A program made the translations under genes and the position numbers. Source: Phanerochaete sordida (lineage: Eukaryota; Basidiomycota; Agaricomycetes; Polyporales; Phanerochaetaceae). Taken from it: a stretch of 64,000 nt of DNA. The stretch is taken from assembly GCA_019973155.2 (NCBI GenBank), contig BPQB01000005.1, forward strand, positions 806,001 through 870,000. Direction: 5' to 3'. The notes below the pieces were generated by a model, which worked only from the letters and a program-made list of their open reading frames with translations, had not been told where the DNA came from and searched no databases. Positions 45,094 to 55,575 of the stretch are shown here, in pieces (positions within the stretch are counted from its first letter, which is position 1; the number at the start of each line of letters is the position of its first letter).

Positions 45094-46179
45094 CTACACG
45101 TCTGCGACCTCTCCAGATGGGAATGCAGCCTGTGCGGAGAGGAACTGTTCGACGGCACTGGCAACTATGGCATGCATCCTCGATGTGATGTGGAGGAAAT
45201 CAAACCAGACGGGACCTTCCTCATCGTTGACCTTGCTCTCGTCGAAATCATAGTCCTTCGGATGATCCAATACTCTGCGAAAGAGCTCATGAGACGAGAA
45301 GAGCATCACCGTGGCGTCGCTCTTGTCCTCTGTGAAGCTCTGCACGCCTGAGCACAGGCAAGTGTTCCACCGGTTGTACATAGCTGCACGGGCGACTGTA
45401 TTCGCCTGTTGCACTGCACCATAGATTAACGACATGCCGAACACAAGGCTGGCACAGGGAAACTCACAGCCCGGGGCACGCTCTATCGGAGGAACGTCTA
45501 TAAACAAGAAGTTTCGCGCGCCTGTGTCGTACACTTCTTGTAAAGAATGAAAGAGCTTTTGCTGGTAGGCATTCATCGCAGCATCGGACTCGAGATGTCC
45601 AAAGAGCTTCCTGTAGCGCGTAGCACAAGCTGGTCATATGTCATATGCCTTCAGATGCCTAGCACACTCACCCGCAGTCGTTGATGCCAATCCAGGATAC
45701 TGGCAGACACATGTGAGCTCCGCCGTCTGACTCACGTATGTCTGAGGCGTACCAAAAAGCGTATCCTGAGCGGTCCATTGAGCCCACTCCGGCTTTGGGG
45801 CCAGTGATTTCACATACAGCATTTTCACTTGGTGGCTGAATCCCTGGAGATCTTGACCTCCAATCGCATAGTCGTACACAAGCAACGGATTCCCTGCAGC
45901 GCGTCGTTTTAACGCGAGGTGACCTACCCAGTTGGGCTCGCCCCGTTCGTTCCACGTAGTCCCAGGGAAAGGCACGCCAAGGGGTTCGTCAGCAGTGGGC
46001 TTGAACTTTGGTTGCCCGCGATATCCGACGTCCGAGTACGAATCCCCGCTGTCAGAGCATTAGGTGCGAACCAAAACCGAGCTCGCTAGGTAGCTCTAGC
46101 CCAGTGAGACATACAAGATGACCAGATGTCGTATTTTGTCAAAGCCAGGCCAGGTAGAGCGTATAGTGGACGATGTCAT
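45094..46179 (-). CDS. GDSL/SGNH esterase (CE16-like), copy 2
   Basis: Paralogue of the preceding esterase, 283 aa. Minus-strand exons: 46115-46179, 45753-46048, 45672-45699, 45468-45610, 45094-45413. Block I is FGDSYSDVGY (Ser25), block III SWIGINDCG, and the Asp-His pair is FDFLHITS, so all catalytic positions are kept. Other shared features are ADEPLGVPFPG and PNWVGHLAL. Two extra introns split the middle relative to copy 1, including a 28-nt exon around the GxND block. The start at 46179 leaves a short leader (MTSSTIRSTWPGFDKIRHL) without a signal peptide, so an intracellular enzyme is suggested. Intron 4 is 54 nt and open in frame. It is divergent from RLP24 by 157 bp. Confidence 0.83.
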
Positions 46180-46336
46180 GCCGCGGGAAAGACGAATAGA
46201 TAATGCGCTCTCAAGACGAAGACGCGAAAGCGAAGGCGGGGAGCAACAGCAGGCGCCTACTTTGCCGCCGCGAAGCGCGCACATCTCTAAATTTCGTCCC
46301 GGCGCTTACCAGCATCCTCACTTCCTCCCTCCCACT
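46180..46336. promoter_or_regulatory. Divergent promoter region GDSL esterase 2 / RLP24
   Basis: Only 157 bp separates the start codons of an essential ribosome-biogenesis gene and an esterase gene. No TATA box is visible. Confidence 0.35.
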
Positions 46337-47135
46337 ATGCGTATCGAGAAGTGCTACTTCTGCTCGAAGAGCATATACCCCGGACACGGTATGCCGCATG
46401 CAAGGCTTGCTCTGGAGCTGTCTCTTACACCTTACAGGCTCCGCGTTCGTCCGGAACGATGCGAAGGTCTTCCGCTTTTGCACCTCAAAGTGAGTACTAC
46501 TGATTTATGTGGAGTACTTGTAATTGACCCGTCTGCATAGGTGTCACAAGAACTTTAAGTGAGTCTGAAGAATGTGAAGCTACGCCGAGAATGCCTCTGA
46601 CGAAATTATAGGATGAAGCGCAATCCCCGTAAAGTGCGCTGGACGAAGGCCTTCCGTAAGGCGGCGGGCAAGGAGATGACTGTGGTACGTATTACCCACT
46701 GCTATACTTGGACATGCTCACTCATTCTACCTAGGACTCTACGATCGAGTTCGAGAAGCGCAGGAATGTCCCCGTACGCTACGACCGCGAGTTGATGCAG
46801 AACACGGTGAAGGCCATGAAGCGGATTGCGGAGATCAAGCAAAAGCGCGAGCACGCATTCTGGAAGCACCGGTGCGTTCACTGTACCACCTATCGTATGG
46901 TTCAGCGTCCTAATACATCCTTCTGGCGCACAGTATGGCTGCAAGCCGAGAAAAGATTCGTGCGCACCGGAAGAAGAAGCTCGACAAGTTGTCCGCGTCG
47001 GTCAAGCTCGTCGAGCCTATGGCAGCAGAGCCTTCTGGCCAGGAGAAGATTCGCGAGAAGATCAAGGTGCAGACAAAATCACGGAGCGCACTCATCCCGA
47101 GCGAGGGTCGCTCCATGGGCATGGACGTCGACTGA
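46337..47135 (+). CDS. RLP24: Ribosome biogenesis protein RLP24 (RSL24D1)
   Basis: Placeholder for ribosomal protein eL24 on pre-60S particles, needed to activate the AAA-ATPase Drg1; 177 aa. Exons: 46337-46388, 46438-46489, 46541-46558, 46612-46684, 46735-46871, 46934-47135. The treble-clef zinc finger uses Cys6, Cys9, Cys32 and Cys36 ([28 protein letters not shown]). [20 protein letters not shown] is the family hallmark and separates it from true eL24. A long basic helix and a C-terminal tail ([15 protein letters not shown]) follow. Exon 3 is only 18 nt. Confidence 0.93.
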
Positions 47136-47353
47136 TTTTTATATGCATTCACGCTTTCCTTTCTCACTGTCACGCTCACTCACTCTCACATGCATGGAGG
47201 GGAACGACCAAGCATGTACATATCAAGTTCCAGGGATCCATTGTGCTGCTAATGTGTACAATACATGTGTGTGTTCGATTGCAGGTGATGTTACAACTGT
47301 TAAGGCTCGCAAGACATTCCAGAAGACCAATCCGGCGTAGTAGCGCGGCCCAT

Positions 47354-50300
47354 TCACCGCTGCTTGTACTTCGCTTCGTTTTCTGCACGAACATTGGGAT
47401 CTAAGGTGTTGTGAAGGCCCAGCAACGTCTTGCTGACCGCTTCGCTCGCTCCGATCATGGGCCGCAGCACTGCAATTGGCACCGCGCGGACTACGGCTTT
47501 GACAGCACCCTACGGCAAACAAGTTAGTAAATATTAGCGGGGAAAGCTGCCGCGCACGTACCTCATTGCCAGACCTCTCGTATACTTCCATAGGTACAGC
47601 GAGGATGGTCTGGGCCGCCGAGTTGAAGTTCCGCCTGAGGCTGTGATACGCAGAGACGACGCCCTCCTTCACGTTCGCCGGCTGGTCTGCATACCTACTG
47701 ATCGGTTCCTCGGACTCGGGGTCCTCGTCGAACTCGTCGCCGAGGGCCCTGTAGCCTGAAGGCAGGGACAGAGCCTCCGCCATGATCGGGTCGTGAAATT
47801 GGCCGCCGATGACATGCTCAGCCTGCTCAAGGATAACCTGCGTGCCCGTCGCGAGGCGCGCGCCAAGCTTGATCGCCTCGATAGCCGTTGACTTCACGAA
47901 GGCTGTCGAGCCCTTCTGCAGCCCGCGCAGAACCCGGCCATCCTTCTTGTACTGCGAGATGGGGAGCAGCACGAGGTCGGCGACGCCAGAGCCCACGTTG
48001 ACAACAGAGCGGATGGGAGAGACGCCAGATATGACGTCCACAAGCTGGGTTGCCTTCACGTCCGGCGTCCACAAATCGTTCAAAAGATCACCAACCTTCG
48101 CCCAGCCGGTGATCTGCACAGTTTTAGATGAAAGTCCAGGACTATAGCGCCGAGAGCACGTACCCCCGTCAAGGTAATATGCCTCAGTGTCATTTTCGAC
48201 CCGTCGAAGTGGAAGAAATTCATGAGCTCAATGGTCCGGCCGTCGCGCAAGGCTCGATAGTCAACGCGACGCGGCTTGTAATCGAGCTTGATGTCGACCG
48301 GGAAAACTTCCACTTGCTCTATAAAAACACGTTAGCCTTGGTGACCAGGCTTAAAGAATCCGGAGTTTACGTACGGAAGAAGAAGTCGTCAGCTGGATCT
48401 ATCGGCTGCGCTGGAAGACTATCCGGATCCTTGAAACTGAAAAACTTTTTCATAAAGTCAAGCGCATCTTGATCGACGTGTAGCCTCAATGGTAAGATTT
48501 TCGCCTGGCGAGACGTCAGTAGGGGCTCCAAATGCGACGGGGTGGTGGCATACTCGAAGCCGGGCTTCCTCTGTCGTATTGCCTTGCACAGGATACACCT
48601 TGCGTAGCTCCACACGGACCATGTTCGAGTCTGTTTCGCGAACGTTGCCCCTCGCATCCGTTCTGAGCGAGGTCAAGAATTTGCTCCAGGTTGAAGTCTT
48701 GATGTGATCAAGGATCTCCGCATCTCGGATGGTGACGAGTATTCGGGATGCCAGAGAAGGGTCGGCCTTGTAGTTGTCGGCCTCGGCGTCAAGTCCTTGC
48801 AGACGGAACTCAATGTTCGGACCCTTTGAGCGAGTCAAGGCTCTCCGGGAACGCTTGAGATGTCCTTCCGTGCCTCCTGGAGACCGCTGCTGCGGGGGCT
48901 TGAACGACTGCCACGAGCTTTGGCTGGCGGTCTCCAAGTCATCGCTAAGCTCCTGGTCGATCGCTTCCATGAGCGCACCGCGATCGAGCTCATCGACATT
49001 GTGTTCGAGTCCGATGTAGACAGAATTGAAGAGCAGAGTGTTTGTTTCTTCCACGCTGGGATCCGGTGTCTGTCCGCTCGCCAGGAGCTGCCTGATGCGT
49101 GCGAGCTTCCGCTTCATTTCTCGCGTCTCTTCCTCAATGATTCTTCGAGTCCTTGCCCAGTCGTACCCATCGTAAAGGAAGACAGTCACGTCAACATTGT
49201 GAGCTCGCACTTTGAGGACGGTCTCGCCGTATCTAATATCATTGATCATTATCCTTGTGAGATAGTAGTGAAAGGCAGACGTACTGTGATGATTCATCGG
49301 CACTATCGGGCGGAAGAGTGTCGAAGTAGTGCTGGACAGGATGGAGACCCTCAGGGTCAAGCAGGCGGATCGTCTCGCCACCGTATGTCGCAATGACCCC
49401 TGTCTGGTCCCCAGTGCTGTTGGGGTCTTGAGGGTAGAACTCGTCAGATTCATCATCGTCGAGTACCTTCAACCCCGCGGTGGCACTGAAAGAATCGTCG
49501 AGATACTCGAGGTTGCTCGGTAGATCATCTTCAACCATATCAGGAGCGGGGCCCACTTCAGGGACACGTTGGAGGAAGGCTTGCTCATCGAGAGAAGCTG
49601 AAGAAGGATGAGCGGATTCAGATATGACGATGATATTTGCACGTACCAAGTAGATCCTTGCTGGACGAGACAGGGCTGGCGATCGCGGTAGGCTCACGCC
49701 TACGCTTGGGTATCTCGACGCTATGAGGCCATTGTGAAGGCTTGACGTGGACTCAAGCCGATGTTCACTTACCTCGGGTCAGAACGCACAGCGAAGAGGG
49801 ACATGAAGTCGGAGATGAACGCTCCTAACGCTGTGCCAGTGTCTGCGCATAAGTGTAGGCGGAGGCTCCCTCTGTTGATGACGATCTTCACAGCTGGAGG
49901 GCTGACATCCGTTTGATTGACGAACGCCAGGTCGAAAACTGAGAGTTCGGTGATCAAGGCGTACCCCAATGACTATCATAAATATGTTAGCCACCAGTTA
50001 CGCCAGAGTTCAGATATGACTACCTTCCAAATGCCGCCAGCTGTACGACTCAGCCTACTCAGAACTCGACCAGAGCTGTCTTCATGGAGGCTCCCGATGT
50101 CATCGATGAGAAACAGTGAGAGAGTTTGTATGGCGAGTCGGAAGGAAGTTTCGGGTGAGTTACCGATCATTGTTGTACTGAAGTCGGTTTCTCCCAGATG
50201 CAGGACCATCGCACCGGGAAATTTTGGACAAAGCGCACGAACCGATGTGTCGACGACCTTGAGCGACAGGTGTGTTCTTTCGCTTGGAACGACGGACTCG

Positions 50301-53300
50301 AATACCTGAAGAATTGTTTGAGAGACAGGAAGAGCAAGGATCCTCAATATTTACCCCGGGGGGCGCCTTCGCAAACTCTGCAAGGTCGGAAATCCACTGC
50401 AAGTCAGGATACAACGTGTAAGTGACCCCGAAAAGGGTGAGCTTGATGCGAGACTCCTTGGCAGTCGTGTTCGCTACTACGAACGACGTAAAGCGCAGCT
50501 TCAGAAGCGCTTGAGTATCATTGGTCTGCGGGGACTGAGTGTTTGTGTTCAGGATAGTAACGAGATTTTGAACACTTACCTCATCTCGAGGCGAAGTGAG
50601 GCACAGAAGGGGCAATATAGTGCCGTCGTAAGATGTCTCCAGAATGTTCATGTCCATGATCCCCACAGTAATGACAGTTTCTTCCTACAGAAAATGAGAC
50701 TTCATTTGAGAGTAGTATGAGCGGACGCACCTTGCCCTCTGGCTTGACTTCGAGTAGGACATCGACGTCGGAGGCCATGAGGTTGAAAGGTCGGGTAGAG
50801 CCACCGCCCGAATTGCCGCGGGGCAGGTCGACGGATACAGCAACTAGACCGGTAAGTCAATATCCTGCGACATGGGAGAGCTCGCTACTCATACCTCCGC
50901 CAATGGCCACTTTGATGATCGTCTCCTTCGTCGCATCGCTACGTTGAGCACTCACAGTACTAATACTGTCCGATGCACTGCGTCGAGACTTGGAGAAGAA
51001 CCGGCTGCCAATAAGACTTGGGTCTCTACTGCTGTCTGCGGAGGCCGGCTGCGAAGTAAACGCGTTTTCAGCCAAACGCGACACGTCGTCAGCCCAAAGC
51101 TGCAGTCCGTCGACAGTATCTTTCGACGGTTTGACAAAGACGGATGGGATGTCTACCGTTAAAACTAACGAAGTCAATTGCCGTTGCTCTGTCGAAGATG
51201 TTCCTTGGGCTACGATGATGCAAGGTCTTGGAGCTGGTCGGGACAAAATCGGTGTTGGAGGCGAGCCCAATAGAGGGGCGTCTGAGTCGGCTCTCGGTGG
51301 CAACGGTCCCAGCGACAGTACAGTCTTGGCCTTGGACCCTCCGACCATAGAATATGCAAACACTAGGCGATCCCATTGCGCAGAAGCTAGCGCCGCCGCA
51401 GTGGAGTCTTCAATAGCCCGAGGGCTTTGAGAGTCACCGTCAGCAGTGTCTGCAAAGCGAGGCCCTCTTTCTGCCGTATTCGCCTGCTTGCCGCTTGATA
51501 CGCAAAGACCGTGGATGTCAAGCACTACAGCTCCGGATCTCGGCGGTCGGGAAGTTCGAGGTGCAGCTCTGACTTCCAAACGAACCATCGGTACCTTGCA
51601 CGCCATTGAAACTCGTGCCGTCTTCTTAGTACTGGCTTTCTGCAGTGCCATGAGACTCTATCATGCATAGAGGCTGAGTGATCTTACCTTTCTCGAGGGT
51701 CGCGTTGGAGTTACGTCTCTTATGCCTCCTTTGACTGCCTGTGCCGGTTGGCTGTAGTCAAACCCGAGTTCCAGGTCTTCAAGGACGAGTCTCTCCAACC
51801 GCCGCCGCTCTTCTTCTCGCTCTCGCTCTCGGCGCCGATTCGACTGTCGTTGCCTTGCCCGTGGTGTGCCAGGTGGCGTGTCTGTCTCTTCATCGCCCTC
51901 ATCCTCGTCCTCGATGTTATCCTCGTCGTGATGCGAGCCAGTAACCTCGCTAGTATTTGAGGATAGTACGTCGAGGAAAGACAAAACCTCGCTGTGCTCG
52001 GAGGTAGAGCCGTCTCCCAGTATATGTGATGCGTCGAGGAAAACGTGTAGAGGTGAGATGTCCACGTCAATGTCAAGCCCATTTTCGGGGTCCTTCCCCT
52101 TTCGGTGGCCGCGTCGACCTAGCGGAGCAGTAGTAATTGTGAGCTTGACCACCACCGCAGGCTGACTCGGGGTTCGAGCACTTTGCCTGCTCGTCGGGGT
52201 AGATTCTCGGGGGTTCGAAGGTGACGATGATAGCCTGCTCTTTGGACTCTCGGGTATTGGAGACGAAGGTGCGTGCTGTTTCCTGGTGCGCCACGCAGAA
52301 ATCCGCGCAGAACTCGACCAATGAACCGGGTCCGTCCAGTCGACGATATCAAAAGCTGGTAATCGCGCTTCGATATCTGCATGCCTGAGGTCTGGGTAGA
52401 TATGCGACCCGTCGTACTGATAGGGTAGGTTCGGGTCCGTGATCAACAGAGGAATGGCGGCGAGCTCTGTACCGCCTGCATGATGTGGAGAGTACATGAA
52501 AGCGAAGGCGGAAAGTTCGCTCAGGGAGAGTCGAGCAGTGACAGTGATTCCGCCGTATAGTGCAGCGGCTGGTCGAATGTCTGCCGATGACGAGGTCGGA
52601 TGGACGGACACCGCAGCACACAATTCCTCGAGATGTAATCTCGCAAAACCGTGAGGGAGGCGAGGGGGAGCCAGCGGATAGTTGAAATATTCGGCCAGGT
52701 CGGACGGGGGCTTCCCAGGCAGCAGACAGGCAACTATGCCCCGAAGACGCAGTGTTGCATCTACTCGCTGAGAATGCGAGCTGCCGGCTTGGCTTGAGTC
52801 ATTAGACCGTGACGATACCACAGGTGGATGCGAGGACCACAAGTCGCCGATTTCCAGCATGCTGCGGATGTGACGCGCCTTCAGTGCTACTGCGACCACC
52901 CCTATCGTAATATCCAGCTTCATCGCCCCTACGTCCCGCCTCACATTCGCCGCAGCGGGAGGTCTTGTTCGAGAAGAAGGATGAGTATTACTGGGTTCTC
53001 TACGCGCGGGAGAGGGCGTCCAGAGACGAATAGTGATCGGTTCATGGCCGAACGAAAGAAGCATCTCATCTTCGATTTCACGCACCGCGATGTTGAGTGC
53101 TGGTTGAGATCTCGCCGAAGTCTTGGCATCTCGTAGGCCGTGATCTACGGTGATTTCACCGGGAGGATCGTAAGGTCGTGTCTCTTCGCGAGCCATGGTC
53201 CGACTTTGATTTGCTGGGCTTGTAGAGATCGCAGATTCGTACATGCTGCTCGCGACAGAGCTTGATGGCGAGAGGGGCCGGGGAGGTAGCGTCGCCAAAG

Positions 53301-54362
53301 ATTGGGACATGAGCAAATTCGTGTCTTCGTCGTAGTCTGAAGAATCAGAGTAGGGAGAAGACGGGCGAAGAGATGGTTGCGGCTCCTGCGCGGTAGGTGA
53401 CGCAGTGGAGATAGAAGTCGTCGGAGATGCCCTTGACGCGGTGGGCGGCGGGCTGAGAGGCCGCAGGCATCGGCTGGTCACTGTAACACTGGATATGCTG
53501 ACGGTGTGAGCGACGCCGAAAGGTGTAGCAGAGTGCTCCGGCGAAGCCTGAAGACCAGGAGCTGTGTCCGTAGGAAGCGTATCGTTAACATTCGTCCGGT
53601 AGCGAATAGAGGCTACCGTGAACGTGAAACTTGCTCGTCCGGGATGTACGAGCGTGATCTTGAGGTCGGTGGAGTCGACTTCGAGGCGTGCTAGCAATCT
53701 TTCAATAAGGCTAGCGAAGATGGACACACCGGGAGGGTCTCCCTCGACATGCGAGCCCTCTTCTGACAGAAAAGGGTCCAGCCCGCCGGGGACGTTGTCC
53801 ATTGTGAATACTGAATCTTCCAGCTCGGAATGAACAGAGTCTCGAAGAGACGCTTCCTCCGAAGCATCGAGTTCCTCGTGCATGAAGCTCTCGGCAGCAG
53901 AAGCTACAGATTCTGCCAGGACCGAGGAAGAAGGGTGCCGTCGACCTTGAGAGGGCGAGGCAGTGAGGACAAACGTCAAGTGGAGAGATTCCAAGGAGAG
54001 GCCGATGACGGAGGTCAATGGATTAGGCCACGGTATTCGGGCAGTGACCTTCCCCACAGACCCATCGTGAAGCTGGAGAGGTAATCCTACGAGCAGTGCA
54101 TTGATAGCCTTGTGTAAAGTCAGGCTGAGTTCTCGGGGTAAGTCTAGTGACGTACGGCATTGTCCAGCTCGACATCTCTAACCTGCACAAATCCCGACCC
54201 TATCTGCGAGTCTATTTGCTGGGTATCAAGCTGCCCAGGCTTAAGGAAATGTCCCAGAACTCGTCTGAGACCGAAGGAGAAGAAGCGCTTCTGTATGCTA
54301 GAGGGCAAGGAGAATTCGATGGATGGCAGCGTTGGGAACCATGATGGTGTCCACCAAGACAT
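47354..54362 (-). CDS. ATG2: Autophagy-related protein 2, lipid transfer protein
   Basis: Giant rod-shaped bridge that moves lipids from the ER to the growing phagophore; 2,100 aa. Fifteen minus-strand exons: 54156-54362, 51688-54108, 50895-51639, 50731-50843, 50580-50684, 50355-50525, 50024-50305, 49773-49972, 49647-49720, 49285-49597, 48554-49232, 48375-48504, 48164-48318, 47562-48113, 47354-47509. The chorein-like N-terminus is clear ([38 protein letters not shown]). After a long Ser/Pro-rich part come conserved C-terminal blocks: [32 protein letters not shown] and the ATG_C segment with [20 protein letters not shown]. The 2.4-kb exon 2 is the longest exon in the window. All junctions keep phase to the stop. 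Confidence 0.95.
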
Positions 54363-54755
54363 TAAGGCTAGTACTCAAGGTCAGATCTCGTTGGGATGGT
54401 CGAGTGAGCATAAGCAAGCAGTGTTAGAATGGCCACGTCCTAGCGTGCAAGTGACGGAGCCAGAGAAGGAGGTATAACCAGGCGCTTTCGAGAGCTAAGC
54501 AGTTCTATTGCACTTTTGTTACTACTTAGATTAGGAACTTACTGCGGTAACAGAGCCCGCTTGAGCTCGCCACTGACTTCATATTGGTGCACCACATCCC
54601 TCTGTTCTACTGCTAAAGATATCTGTCTTCTTGAGCTGTCTCCCTCCCGGTGCCTAAGGGCCTCACGACCTGCGGCGTCCACGAACATACGCCAAGGAGC
54701 CGAATGCAACCCTCCTTATTCCGCGAATAGTACAAGTTCCCATGTATTCCAATAA
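54363..54755. other. ATG2 upstream region
   Basis: 393 bp between the ATG2 start and the 3' end of the deaminase gene, both on the minus strand. It must hold the ATG2 promoter and the deaminase terminator; no clear TATA box or repeat is visible. Confidence 0.45.
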
Positions 54756-55280
54756 TCAATGCCCTGTTCGCGCCACCTCCAAACACTCTGCCTCCAGCCC
54801 CCTCACCCAGAGAACCTCTACACCCCCATTCTTCAGCTTCTGCGCTCCCTCGCACTTCACGAAATCATCAGGCTCGCTCACGCCAATGATACACCTTCGC
54901 AGGCCGCCTGCGACGATTGCATCCGCACAAGGTGCAAGACCAGATGTACGGACAGAGCAGGGTTCCATGGTGCTGTAGATGTCCGCCTTGGAGAGAAGGT
55001 CGTCGATCGTGATATCAGGGGAGATGGAGGGTATGACTTCCCGCAACTCAGCTGCCGTCAACTGTCGAGCCTTGGCCAGAGCATTGGCTTCAGCATGCGT
55101 GTTTCCAGAAAGCTCTCGAGAGAATCCTGTCGCGAGCACAGCGGGCTTGAAGTGCTCGGCTATTCGAACAGTGATTACTGCTCCAACGCAGAACGCCGTT
55201 GGTGTTGGTACACATTTACGTGCTTCGTCTAATGCGAGACGAAGGAACGACAAGTGTATCTCAGTGTCTTCGGTCGACAT
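54756..55280 (-). CDS. RibD/cytidine-deaminase-like zinc deaminase
   Basis: Single-exon gene of 174 aa. The zinc-deaminase signature is complete: HAEANAL gives the His ligand and proton-shuttling Glu, and EPCSVRTSGLAPC the two Cys ligands. The spacing between these Cys residues is wide, as in pyrimidine deaminases of riboflavin biosynthesis (RibD/Rib2 type), rather than the PCxxC of cytidine deaminases. FCVGAVI and CIIGVSEPDDF add to this fit. The role is probably deamination of a riboflavin precursor, but other nucleoside or base deaminases remain possible. Start taken at 55280 (MSTEDTEIHLSFLRLALDEA); an upstream in-frame ATG at 55322 adds 14 unconvincing residues. It is head-to-head with SPT6 across 295 bp. 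Confidence 0.75.
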   Translation of the reverse strand: MSTEDTEIHLSFLRLALDEARKCVPTPTAFCVGAVITVRIAEHFKPAVLATGFSRELSGNTHAEANALAKARQLTAAELREVIPSISPDITIDDLLSKADIYSTMEPCSVRTSGLAPCADAIVAGGLRRCIIGVSEPDDFVKCEGAQKLKNGGVEVLWVRGLEAECLEVARTGH

Positions 55281-55575
55281 CCTCCAACGATATATGACTA
55301 TGAAACCATGATAAATATGCAATCCAGACTCTCTGTGCCAGGTTTGCGTGGAATTGTACTCACTCTCGCTTCGTCTTATGGACAGAGATAGGCCCAGGAA
55401 GTGTGCGCGGGTGCTATCGTGCGCGACAGCCCAAAGTCACAACGAGCGGGAAAGACGGTGACCTGCGCTCCGTGATGCGTTGTGACTACGCGTGACGTGA
55501 CGTCCAATTTCCGCTTCGAACTTAACGCGCAACTTGGTGTAGAACCGTTCACTACTCCCCTTATGTTTGGTTGTC
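55281..55575 (+). promoter_or_regulatory. Divergent promoter region deaminase / SPT6 with CRE-like site
   Basis: 295 bp between opposed starts. TGACGTGACGTC at 55494-55505 overlaps two ATF/CREB-type half-sites and runs into a CCAAT box (55504-55508), about 70-80 bp before SPT6. These are motif matches only. Confidence 0.4.

Noticed and set aside
50024..50163. An apparent GTAACT donor at 50163 in ATG2
   Set aside because: Reading through gives the conserved continuous sequence [20 protein letters not shown], so the site is coding.
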